Assembly: GCA_024236495.1 (NCBI GenBank)
Contig: JACKKJ010000014.1
Span: 1-18,187 of the forward strand
Direction: 5' to 3'
Length of the DNA: 18,187 bases
DNA from: Paracoccaceae bacterium
GTDB lineage: Bacteria > Pseudomonadota > Alphaproteobacteria > Rhodobacterales > Rhodobacteraceae
Under the pieces are notes generated by a model. That model did not search any database. It was not told the origin of the DNA and worked only from the letters and a program-made list of their open reading frames with translations. The first letter of the stretch is position 1. Each line of letters opens with the position of its first letter. This document shows, one piece after another, positions 8,006 to 14,244 of the stretch. The translations under genes were made by a program, and so were the position numbers.

Positions 8006-9004
8006 TCAGGCCCGCAGCCGCTTTCCCTGCGCGTCGAAGGACAGGGCCCGCGCCCGGTCGAAATCGAGCGCGATGCCGGCATCGACGCGGTGGTCGTGCT
8101 GGCCGAAAAGGCGGACCGTCACGGTTTCCCCCGCCGGCGTCAGGACCAGAAGGTTGGTGTCGCCGCCCAGCCGCTCGACATGGGTGATCCGACCCGTGAT
8201 CGGCCCCTCGTCCGCGACCCGCAGATGTTCGGGCCGCACGCCCAGCACCGCCCCCGGCGCGCCCAGGGGCCCCGCATTCAGGAAGTTCATCGACGGCGCG
8301 CCAAGAAACCCCGCGACGAACTGGTTGGCGGGATCGTTGTAAAGCGCCATCGGGCTTCCGACCTGTTCGATCCTTCCGTCACGCAGGACAACGATCCGGT
8401 CGGCCAGCGTCATCGCCTCGGTCTGGTCGTGGGTGACATAGATCATGCTGGCGCCAAGCTCGCGGTGCAGGCGCGCGATTTCGACCCGCGTCGCCATGCG
8501 CAAGGCGGCGTCGAGGTTGGACAGCGGTTCGTCGAAAAGGAAAAGGTCGGGTTTGCGCACGATCGCACGCCCGATCGCCACCCGCTGCCGCTGACCGCCC
8601 GAAAGCTCTGCCGGACGCCGCTTGAGATAGGGCTCCAGCGCCAGCATCGTCGATGCCATGGCGATCCGATCGGCGATGACCTTGCGATCCTCGCCCGCCT
8701 GCTTCAGACCCAGCGCCATGTTCCCCTCGACGTCCAGATGGGGGTAAAGCGCGTAGGACTGGAACACCATCGCGATCCCGCGCTTTGCGGGCGGCGTCTG
8801 CGTCACGTCGCGCCCGCCGATCGCGACACGCCCCGCACTCGCGTCCTCCAGCCCCGCGATGACACGCAGAAGCGTCGATTTCCCACAGCCCGAAGGCCCG
8901 ACGAAGACCACGAACTCGCCATGCGCGACCTCAAGGTCGATGTCCTTGAGGACATTCACGTTGCCAAAGGATTTCTGTATGTTTTCAAGGCGCAGAGCGG
9001 TCAT
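8006..9004 (-). CDS. ABC transporter ATP-binding protein (carbohydrate uptake, MalK/UgpC type)
   Basis: This is the cytosolic ATPase of a carbohydrate-uptake-1 ABC importer. The 332 residues contain Walker A GPSGCGKST (36-44), the signature LSGGQRQR (134-141), Walker B LFLFDEP (154-160) with the D-loop SNLD just after, and the switch His192. A C-terminal TOBE/OB regulatory domain (about 235-332) includes LGVRPEHL, as in UgpC, MsmK and MalK proteins. ATG 9004 is 2 nt after the oxidoreductase stop, and MTALRLENIQKSFG is the expected beginning. It is the last gene of the leftward operon and should power the two permeases encoded upstream. ATPases of this group can serve several importers, so it may not be exclusive to this one. 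Confidence 0.95.
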   Translation of the reverse strand: MTALRLENIQKSFGNVNVLKDIDLEVAHGEFVVFVGPSGCGKSTLLRVIAGLEDASAGRVAIGGRDVTQTPPAKRGIAMVFQSYALYPHLDVEGNMALGLKQAGEDRKVIADRIAMASTMLALEPYLKRRPAELSGGQRQRVAIGRAIVRKPDLFLFDEPLSNLDAALRMATRVEIARLHRELGASMIYVTHDQTEAMTLADRIVVLRDGRIEQVGSPMALYNDPANQFVAGFLGAPSMNFLNAGPLGAPGAVLGVRPEHLRVADEGPITGRITHVERLGGDTNLLVLTPAGETVTVRLFGQHDHRVDAGIALDFDRARALSFDAQGKRLRA

Positions 9005-9006
9005 GT

Positions 9007-10035
9007 TCAGGATCCTGTCAGATCGATGGCACGGCCGGTGCGGATACTTTCGTCCGCGGCCATGCATATGGCGAGGGATGCCACCGCATCCTCCATGTGG
9101 CGCGTCAGGTCGATGTCCCCGGCGATGGCGCGCAGCATGAAATCCTGTTCGGCGTCGCACAGGGCCTGATGGCCCGGTTCATCGGGAAAAGCCACGTCGG
9201 TGTCCTCGCCGCCTGCCCGATGGATGCGCAGGCTTCCGACCCTGGTGTGACCCTCGACGCTGTCGCTCTCGGGATGCATCCCCGACAGGATCGACACCGA
9301 CCCGCCGGGCGAGATCACGTCCTTCACGAAATAGGCGACCTCCGACATCATCGGGCCCCAGCCGGCTTCGTACCAGCCGACGGAGCCATCCTCAAAGACG
9401 ACCTGGAACTGCCCGTAATTGTACATGTCTTCGGCAATCTCGTCGGACAGGCGCAGGCCCATCCCATGAACGCGGACGGGTCTGGCGTCGGTGATCTGGC
9501 ACATCACGTCCACATAGTGCACCCCGCAGTCCACGATCGGCGGCGTCGTGCGCATCAGCGACTTGTGCGTTTCCCAGGTGGGGCCGGTCGACTGCTGGTT
9601 CAGGTTCAGGCGAAAGACGTAGGGCCCGCCAAGCGCCCGCGCCTCGGCGATCAGCCGCTGCCAGGAGGGGTGGTGACGCAGGATGTAGCCAACCACCAGC
9701 TTGCGCCCTGTCGCGCGCGCGCAATCGACGACCCGGCGCGCATCGGCAACCGTCGTCGCCAGCGGCTTCTCGACAAAGACATGGGCGCCCGCCTCCATCG
9801 CGCGGCAGGCATAGTCGGCGTGGCTGTCGGAATAGGTGGCGATGACGGCAAGGTCGGGCTTGGTCGCCTGCAGGGCCACGTCGAAGTCGTTGAAAAGGGG
9901 ACAGGATTGCAGTTCCGGGGGCAGGGGGACATCGCTGCGGTTGACCAGCGCCACGATCTCCGCCTCCGGATGATGGCGATGGGCCAGCGCATGGCTCAGC
10001 CCCATGTTGCCCAGTCCCGCGATCAGAACCCTCAT
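9007..10035 (-). CDS. Gfo/Idh/MocA family NAD(P)-dependent oxidoreductase
   Basis: This is a 342-residue cytosolic dehydrogenase of the glucose-fructose oxidoreductase/inositol dehydrogenase family. The Rossmann dinucleotide motif GLGNMG is at residues 7-12, the conserved EKP (nicotinamide/catalytic lysine region) at 89-91, and a D-x-G-x-H pattern with catalytic-type His in DCGVHYVD at 169-176. The C-terminal half is the usual alpha/beta substrate-binding domain. Family members oxidise or epimerise sugars and cyclitols; some act on amino sugars or 1,6-anhydro sugars, and I cannot assign a substrate from sequence. ATG 10035 overlaps the permease stop as ATGA, and the ATPase gene starts 2 nt after its stop, so it is embedded in the transporter operon. 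It probably modifies the imported sugar before or beside phosphorylation; that role is inference. Confidence 0.9.
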   Translation of the reverse strand: MRVLIAGLGNMGLSHALAHRHHPEAEIVALVNRSDVPLPPELQSCPLFNDFDVALQATKPDLAVIATYSDSHADYACRAMEAGAHVFVEKPLATTVADARRVVDCARATGRKLVVGYILRHHPSWQRLIAEARALGGPYVFRLNLNQQSTGPTWETHKSLMRTTPPIVDCGVHYVDVMCQITDARPVRVHGMGLRLSDEIAEDMYNYGQFQVVFEDGSVGWYEAGWGPMMSEVAYFVKDVISPGGSVSILSGMHPESDSVEGHTRVGSLRIHRAGGEDTDVAFPDEPGHQALCDAEQDFMLRAIAGDIDLTRHMEDAVASLAICMAADESIRTGRAIDLTGS

Positions 10036-10871
10036 TTCACTGCCCCCGAGGTGATGCCGCGGATCAGCTGCCGCGAGAAGATGACGTAAAGCACCAGAAC
10101 CGGCAGGATCGCGAGGCTCAGCGCCGAAAGAACCGCGTTCCAGTCGGTGACGAACTGCCCGATGAAGACCTGCGAACCGAGCGTCAGCGTCTTCGTCGCC
10201 TCCCCCGGCGCGAGGATCAGCGGGAACCACAGGTCGTTCCAGATCGGGATCATGTTGAAGACGGCGACCGTCGCCATCGCCGGACGCACCAAAGGCAGCA
10301 CGAGCCGGAAGAAGATGCGGTATTCGCTCAGCCCGTCGATCCGGCCCGCGTTCTTCAGGTCGTCCGACACCTGGCGCATGAACTCCGACAGGATGAACAC
10401 CGCCAGCGGCAAACCCTGCGCGGTATAGACAAGGATCAGCGCCATCAGCGTGTTCACAAGCCCCGTCTGAACCATGAGGTCAAGGATCGCGACGGTGCCG
10501 ATCCGGATCGGGATCATGATCCCGAGCGCGAGGTAAAGCCCCATCAGCGTATTGCCGCGAAACCGGTATTCCGACAGCGCGAAGGCCGCCATCGCCCCGA
10601 AAAGGAGCACGAGAAACAGCGACACCACCGTGACGATCATCGAATTCTGGAAATACAGGAAGAAATCCCCCTGCTTCATCACCGTCTGGTATCCGATCAT
10701 CGAAAAGCTGTCGGGCGAGGGCAGGGCAAGCGGTTCGCGGAAGATCGCCTTGCGCGTCTTGAACGAGTTGATGAGGATCACCGCGACCGGAAACAGCGCG
10801 ATCGCCGTCCAGGTCAGGAGCGCCGCATGCGCCGCGATCGCGTTCAGGGGATTGTGGCGGGCCTTGTGCAT
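10032..10871 (-). CDS. carbohydrate ABC transporter permease (MalG/UgpE type)
   Basis: This is the second inner-membrane permease of the importer, 279 residues, with about six hydrophobic helices (roughly 12-36, 77-100, 110-130, 138-162, 200-222 and 247-265). The cytoplasmic coupling loop has the EAA-like motif NAGRIDGLSEYRIFFRLVLP (174-193), which docks into the ATPase; its first positions depart from the E-A-A consensus, as is common in MalG-like subunits. The ATG at 10871 follows the other permease by 13 nt and has a GGGGGAGAG Shine-Dalgarno sequence. Its stop overlaps the oxidoreductase start by 4 bp. With the adjacent permease it should form the heterodimeric channel. Confidence 0.94.
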   Translation of the reverse strand: MHKARHNPLNAIAAHAALLTWTAIALFPVAVILINSFKTRKAIFREPLALPSPDSFSMIGYQTVMKQGDFFLYFQNSMIVTVVSLFLVLLFGAMAAFALSEYRFRGNTLMGLYLALGIMIPIRIGTVAILDLMVQTGLVNTLMALILVYTAQGLPLAVFILSEFMRQVSDDLKNAGRIDGLSEYRIFFRLVLPLVRPAMATVAVFNMIPIWNDLWFPLILAPGEATKTLTLGSQVFIGQFVTDWNAVLSALSLAILPVLVLYVIFSRQLIRGITSGAVK

Positions 10872-10884
10872 GCTCTCTCCCCCC

Positions 10885-11796
10885 TCAGAACTGGTAGCGC
10901 CGCATGCGCGTCTGGATGGCGAAAAGGTAGATGCAGACCCCGGTCAGGATGATCGCGAACATCGCCGTCGCGATCGCCGATCCCATGTGCGGATCGCCGA
11001 GCTGCAACTGGAACCCGAAGAAGGTGCGATAAAGGAACGTGCCCAGGATGTCGGTCGAGAAATCGGGCCCCGCCAGCGCCCCTTGCGCCGCATAGATCAG
11101 GTCGAAGGCGTTGAAATTGCCTACGAAGGTCAGGATCGAGATGATCCCGATCGAGGGCAGGATCAGGGGCAGCTTGATCCGCCAGAAGGCCGACCATCCG
11201 GTGATCCCGTCGATCTCGCCCGCCTCCAGGATCTCCTCGGGGATCGACAGGAGTGCGGCATAGATCAGCATCATCGGGATACCCACGAACTGCCAGACCG
11301 AGATCAGCGCCAGCGTCGTCAGCGCGTAGTCCTCCCGCCCCAGCCAGGGCGCGAACAGCGCTTTCAGCCCGACCGCGTCCAGGATCCCCGGCGCGATGCC
11401 CCAGATCGGCGACAGGATCAGCTTCCAGGCGAAGCCGACGATGACAAAGCTGAGGATCGTCGGGATGAAGATGGCAGACCGGTAAAGGGCCGCAAAACGC
11501 AGGCGGGGATGCGACAGGATCGCCGCCAGCGCGATCCCGATCGGGTTTTGCACGATCATGTGGATGAAGAAGAACCAGAAATTGTTCCCCAGCGCGTTCC
11601 AGAACGCCCCCGACCAGCGCGGATCGCCGAAAAGGGTGGCGAAGTTCGCAAGGCCCGCAAAGACGCGCCCCTCGTCCCCCGCGGCATAAAGCGCCAGCCG
11701 CAGCGTGTTGAACAAGGGCCAGATCATCACCGCGGTATAGACAAGGACCGCGGGCGCGAGAAAGACAGCGACATGGAGGCGAGAACGGGTCGCCAT
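10885..11796 (-). CDS. carbohydrate ABC transporter permease (MalF/UgpA type)
   Basis: This is the first inner-membrane permease of the importer, 303 residues. An N-terminal transmembrane helix at about 8-28 is followed by a periplasmic stretch, then five further helices. The EAA coupling loop EAGEIDGITGWSAFWRIKLP is at residues 191-210, a good match to the family consensus. ATG 11796 has a strong GGAAGGAAG Shine-Dalgarno stretch 4 nt away. It is separated from the binding-protein gene by 98 nt containing two hairpins, the only sizeable gap inside this operon. That layout is common for ABC importers, where the binding protein must be made in excess over the membrane subunits. Confidence 0.94.
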   Translation of the reverse strand: MATRSRLHVAVFLAPAVLVYTAVMIWPLFNTLRLALYAAGDEGRVFAGLANFATLFGDPRWSGAFWNALGNNFWFFFIHMIVQNPIGIALAAILSHPRLRFAALYRSAIFIPTILSFVIVGFAWKLILSPIWGIAPGILDAVGLKALFAPWLGREDYALTTLALISVWQFVGIPMMLIYAALLSIPEEILEAGEIDGITGWSAFWRIKLPLILPSIGIISILTFVGNFNAFDLIYAAQGALAGPDFSTDILGTFLYRTFFGFQLQLGDPHMGSAIATAMFAIILTGVCIYLFAIQTRMRRYQF

Positions 11797-11840
11797 CGGG
11801 CTTCCTTCCTTTCAGTCTGGCTCAAGTACTCTCGGGGGGT

Positions 11841-11888
11841 GCGGGGGGCAGACAGCCCCCCGCCCGGGTCGCCCGCGTCCGCGGGCGA
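11841..11888 (-). repeat. twin GC-rich intercistronic hairpins between binding-protein and permease genes
   Basis: Two stable stem-loops lie in tandem after the binding-protein stop. On the plus strand, GCGGGGGGC (11841-11849) pairs with GCCCCCCGC (11855-11863) around a 5-nt loop. TCGCCCGCG (11869-11877) faces CGCGGGCGA (11880-11888), which allows about 8 bp. No U tract follows either on the minus strand. The flanking minus-strand text CACCCCCCGAGAGTACTTGA looks like a short interspersed intergenic element I recall from Rhodobacteraceae genomes; that recollection is unverified. The likely role is protection of the binding-protein mRNA 3' end or partial termination before the permease genes. 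Confidence 0.6.
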
Positions 11889-11894
11889 AACCCT

Positions 11895-13157
11895 TTACTT
11901 CTGCGGCTCGTACCAGCTGGCAAGCCCCGCCTGCAGACGCGCGCCGGCTTCCTCCGGCGTCTCGCTGCCGCGGATCACGTTGGCCGAGGCGTTCCAGGTC
12001 TCGTTTTCCAGGTTCGGCGTACCGCGCGACAGGATCTGGTAGGTGGACCGGATCGTCGAATGGCACTTGCCGCGCCAGGACACGAATTCCTGCGCCAGCG
12101 GGTCAGCCATCTCCACCGGGGCGGAGTTGAGCGAGAAGAATCCGGGAAGCGCATTGGCGTAGAGTGTCGCGAATTCCGCCGAGCCCACCCATTCGAGGAA
12201 GGTCCGCGCCGCCTCGGCATTGGGGCTGGCCGCGTTCAGGCCGATGGCAATGTCGGTATGGTCGGAAATGTAGCATTCGTCGCCCGCGTTCGCGACCGGC
12301 GGCGGGAAGGCACCCATCTCGAAATCGGCCTGTGCGTTGAAGCCGGAGATTTCCCACGAACCGGCCGGATAGACCGCCGCGCGGCCCAGCGTGAAGAGGT
12401 TCTGGCTGTCGGGATAGGTCTGCGCCTCGAACCCGTCGCCCAGATAGTCCTTCCACTTCGCCAGTTGCCGGTAGGGCGCCACCCAGGCCTCGTCGGTCAG
12501 CTTCTGGGTTCCGGCGATCAGCGCCCGGCGGCCGTCCTCGCCCTTCCAGTAGTTCGGCCCGATGTTGTTGTAGCCCATCGTCGCGGCTTCCCACTGGTCG
12601 TTGGTGCCCATCGCCATCGGGATATAGGTGCCGTCCGCCTTGATCTTGTCGAGGGCGGCGAAGAAATCCGCCTCGGTGGCCGGAACCTCGATCCCAAGCT
12701 CTGCAAAGGCGGTCTTGTTGTAGATGAAGCCGTGGATGACGCTGGCCATCGGCACGCAGAAGGTGTGGGCCCCGTCATCGGTCTGCCAGGCGGATTTGGC
12801 CACGTCGGAGAAATTGGCCATCGCCGCGAGGTCCGAGAGATCCGCCAGCTTGCCGCCGTCGTAAAGCGCGAGCGAGGCGTCGAAGGGCCGGCAGGTGATC
12901 AGGTCGCCCGCCGTGCCCGCATCCAGCTTGGAGTTCAGCGCGGCGTTGTATTCCGCCGGGGCGGAGGGCGTGAACGCGACCTTGATGCCGGGGTTCGCGG
13001 CTTCGAAGGCCGGGATGATCTGGTCCTGCCAGATGGAAAGGTCGTCGTTGCGCCAGCTTTCGATGGTCAGCGTCACGTCCTGCGCCGCCGCCCCGGTGGC
13101 GATCAGGGCCGTCGTCAGCATCAGCCCCGACAGCCTGCCCAGTCTACCTTGTGTCAT
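11895..13157 (-). CDS. periplasmic carbohydrate-binding protein of the ABC importer
   Basis: This is a family 1 extracellular solute-binding protein (420 residues) that captures the sugar in the periplasm and delivers it to the permeases. Residues 1-25 form a Sec signal peptide: arginines at 5 and 8, a hydrophobic core LMLTTALIAT, and a likely cleavage after GAAA before Q26. The mature part has the two-lobed pattern of the cluster B sugar-binding proteins, including the LTIESWRND N-terminus and the AVYPAGSWEISGF hinge-region motif around two thirds of the way through. Aromatic residues that stack on sugars are plentiful, but the ligand cannot be read from them. ATG 13157 overlaps the murQ stop as ATGA, with its own GGGAGTGAGGA just upstream. 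Linkage to murQ and nagA suggests an amino sugar or muropeptide-derived sugar. Confidence 0.94.
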   Translation of the reverse strand: MTQGRLGRLSGLMLTTALIATGAAAQDVTLTIESWRNDDLSIWQDQIIPAFEAANPGIKVAFTPSAPAEYNAALNSKLDAGTAGDLITCRPFDASLALYDGGKLADLSDLAAMANFSDVAKSAWQTDDGAHTFCVPMASVIHGFIYNKTAFAELGIEVPATEADFFAALDKIKADGTYIPMAMGTNDQWEAATMGYNNIGPNYWKGEDGRRALIAGTQKLTDEAWVAPYRQLAKWKDYLGDGFEAQTYPDSQNLFTLGRAAVYPAGSWEISGFNAQADFEMGAFPPPVANAGDECYISDHTDIAIGLNAASPNAEAARTFLEWVGSAEFATLYANALPGFFSLNSAPVEMADPLAQEFVSWRGKCHSTIRSTYQILSRGTPNLENETWNASANVIRGSETPEEAGARLQAGLASWYEPQK

Positions 13158-14089
13158 TCCTCACTCCCATGGTTGGTATCCTCCCGCCGGGCAGCCCGGT
13201 CGGGGTCGTCGATGCGCGCCAGCGCGGCGCGCAGGTTTCCCTCGGTCGCGCCCAGAAGGGCGCGCGCGCTGTCCGCGCTCATGCCGCGCGCGATCAGGAC
13301 GGCAGGTTTCACCGCGCCTGCCGCCTTTGCAAGTGCGCCATCGGCGGCCCCGGGGGTGACCCCGGCGATCCGTTCCACCATGCCGCGCGCGCGCCCCCTG
13401 AGCTTGGCGTTGTCGGCCACGAGGCCGACCATCATCCCGTCATGGACCTGCCCCAGCCGGATCCCCATCAGCGTCGAGGCAAGATTCAGCGCCGCCTTCT
13501 GCGCGGTGCCGGCGCCCATCCGGGTGGACCCGGCGATCACCTCGGGCGGCGTCGGCAGGCAGACGGCCACATCGGCCAGTTCAAAGATCGGCGCGCCGGG
13601 GTTGTTGGCGATCGCCACGACCCTTGCGCCGCGGGCGCGGCCCTCGCGCGCGATGGACATGGGGTAGGGGGTCGCGCCGGAGGCCGCCACCGCGATCACC
13701 AGATCCCCCGCGCGGATCGCCTGCGCGGCGCGTGCCGCTTCCTCCGCGTCGTCCTCGGTGTCGCCGGGCATCCGCGAATCGCGCGGCAAGCCCCCCGCCA
13801 TAAGGATCAGGATCCGGTCGGGATCGACGCCGTAGGTTCCCGGCAGTTCCAGCGCATCGGCCATCGCCATCAGCGCCGAGGATCCGGCCCCGGCATAGAC
13901 AAGCCGCCCGCCGGAAGCGATCGCCCCGGCCATCAGCGCGGACGCGGCATCAAGCGCGGGCAGGGCGGCCGCGACCGTCTCGAGCGCCGCCCGCTGCCCC
14001 GCCAGAAGCCGCTCAAGCGCGGCGACGCCGGGCAGCATGTCGATCCCGGCTGCGTCAGGGTGCAGACTTTCGGTGCGCGGCGACGCCAT
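13154..14089 (-). CDS. murQ: N-acetylmuramic acid 6-phosphate etherase MurQ
   Basis: MurQ cleaves the lactyl ether of MurNAc-6-phosphate to GlcNAc-6-phosphate and D-lactate in the cytosol. The 311-residue protein is a SIS-domain enzyme with family hallmarks: GAGSS phosphate-binding loop (68-72); catalytic-type Glu81 in ALELPGTYG, aligning with the ECPPTYG segment of E. coli MurQ; second conserved acidic site E112-D113 in DTEDD; and GSTRMGAGTAQKAALNLAST at 187-206. A C-terminal helical tail ends with an ATEGNLRAAL motif. The N-terminus is less conserved than in E. coli (TESLHPD where TE-x-x-N-P is usual). ATG 14089 is chosen over the longer open frame because it has GGAGGAAT at ideal spacing. 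It is the first gene of the leftward operon and overlaps the binding-protein gene by 4 bp. A related SIS etherase with another 3-O-ether substrate cannot be excluded. Confidence 0.88.
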   Translation of the reverse strand: MASPRTESLHPDAAGIDMLPGVAALERLLAGQRAALETVAAALPALDAASALMAGAIASGGRLVYAGAGSSALMAMADALELPGTYGVDPDRILILMAGGLPRDSRMPGDTEDDAEEAARAAQAIRAGDLVIAVAASGATPYPMSIAREGRARGARVVAIANNPGAPIFELADVAVCLPTPPEVIAGSTRMGAGTAQKAALNLASTLMGIRLGQVHDGMMVGLVADNAKLRGRARGMVERIAGVTPGAADGALAKAAGAVKPAVLIARGMSADSARALLGATEGNLRAALARIDDPDRAARREDTNHGSEE

Positions 14090-14092
14090 GCG

Positions 14093-14100
14093 ATTCCTCC
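14093..14100 (-). promoter_or_regulatory. Shine-Dalgarno sequence of murQ
   Basis: The minus strand reads GGAGGAAT here, with GGAGG 6 nt from the ATG at 14089. It is the strongest ribosome-binding site in the divergent region, and it rules out the upstream in-frame start at 14221, which has no such site and would run through the promoter. Confidence 0.85.
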
Positions 14101-14110
14101 CGTTCCGACA

Positions 14111-14138
14111 ACAATACCTTTTTAATACCTGTTGTCCA
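14111..14138 (-). promoter_or_regulatory. candidate sigma-70-type promoter of the murQ-ABC operon
   Basis: On the minus strand, TGGACA (14138-14133; 5 of 6 with TTGACA) is followed after 16 nt by TATTGT (14116-14111; 4 of 6 with TATAAT). Transcription would start near 14104, leaving a leader of about 15 nt that just contains the murQ Shine-Dalgarno sequence. The tandem AGGTATT element lies between and over these hexamers, so a protein bound there would block the polymerase. Confidence 0.5.
14113..14130 (-). promoter_or_regulatory. tandem-heptamer operator candidate, murQ side
   Basis: The minus strand carries AGGTATT (14130-14124), AAAA, then AGGTATT (14119-14113), two identical heptamers exactly 11 bp apart, followed by G. 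Outside them, GACAACA (14107-14113) and TGTTGTC (14130-14136) form a 7-bp inverted repeat around the same centre. The same tandem arrangement occurs on the opposite arm of the divergent region. A site for the GntR/HutC regulator encoded at 15114-15878 is the natural inference. Confidence 0.5.
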
Positions 14139-14143
14139 ATTAT

Positions 14144-14184
14144 TTCTTGCTGACCGCCCGAGAGGCGCCGATTCACAGCAAGAA
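14144..14184. repeat. 9-bp inverted repeat in the centre of the divergent region
   Basis: TTCTTGCTG (14144-14152) and CAGCAAGAA (14176-14184) are perfect reverse complements separated by 23 nt. The pair lies between the two outward promoters. The spacing is too wide for a simple operator palindrome or a tight hairpin. It could be two half-sites for a regulator acting on both arms, or chance. Confidence 0.35.
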
Positions 14185-14204
14185 TCCCGCCAATCCATCG
14201 CTTT

Positions 14205-14232
14205 TTGCTTTCTTGGCGCACAAAGGTATTAT
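14205..14232 (+). promoter_or_regulatory. candidate promoter of the kinase-gntR-SIS-nagA operon
   Basis: TTGCTT (14205-14210, a weak -35) and TATTAT (14227-14232, 5 of 6 with TATAAT) are 16 nt apart. The predicted start of transcription, near 14239-14241, is only a few bases before the kinase ATG at 14245, which would give a nearly leaderless mRNA. The -10 overlaps the right-hand tandem heptamer element. Confidence 0.4.
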
Positions 14233-14242
14233 ATAGGCATTG
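14224..14242 (+). promoter_or_regulatory. tandem-heptamer operator candidate, kinase side
   Basis: AGGTATT (14224-14230), ATAT, then AGGCATT (14235-14241) and G repeat the murQ-side arrangement with the same 11-bp offset, now on the plus strand, so the two elements point outward toward their genes. It covers the candidate -10 and ends 2 nt before the kinase start codon. One base (C for T) differs in the second heptamer. Confidence 0.5.
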
Positions 14243-14244
14243 TC

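Noticed and set aside
7948..8082. 45-codon N-terminal extension of guaA
   Set aside because: The extension overlaps the ATPase gene and a hairpin, lacks family similarity, and guaA proteins normally begin at the MTQHDR position.
10552..12042. 496-residue plus-strand open frame across the permease genes
   Set aside because: Low-complexity charged translation with no motif; the minus-strand permeases have clear transmembrane helices and EAA loops.
14090..14221. 44-codon N-terminal extension of murQ
   Set aside because: It would translate through the promoter-like and heptamer elements. The internal ATG at 14089 has an ideal Shine-Dalgarno sequence and fits family length.
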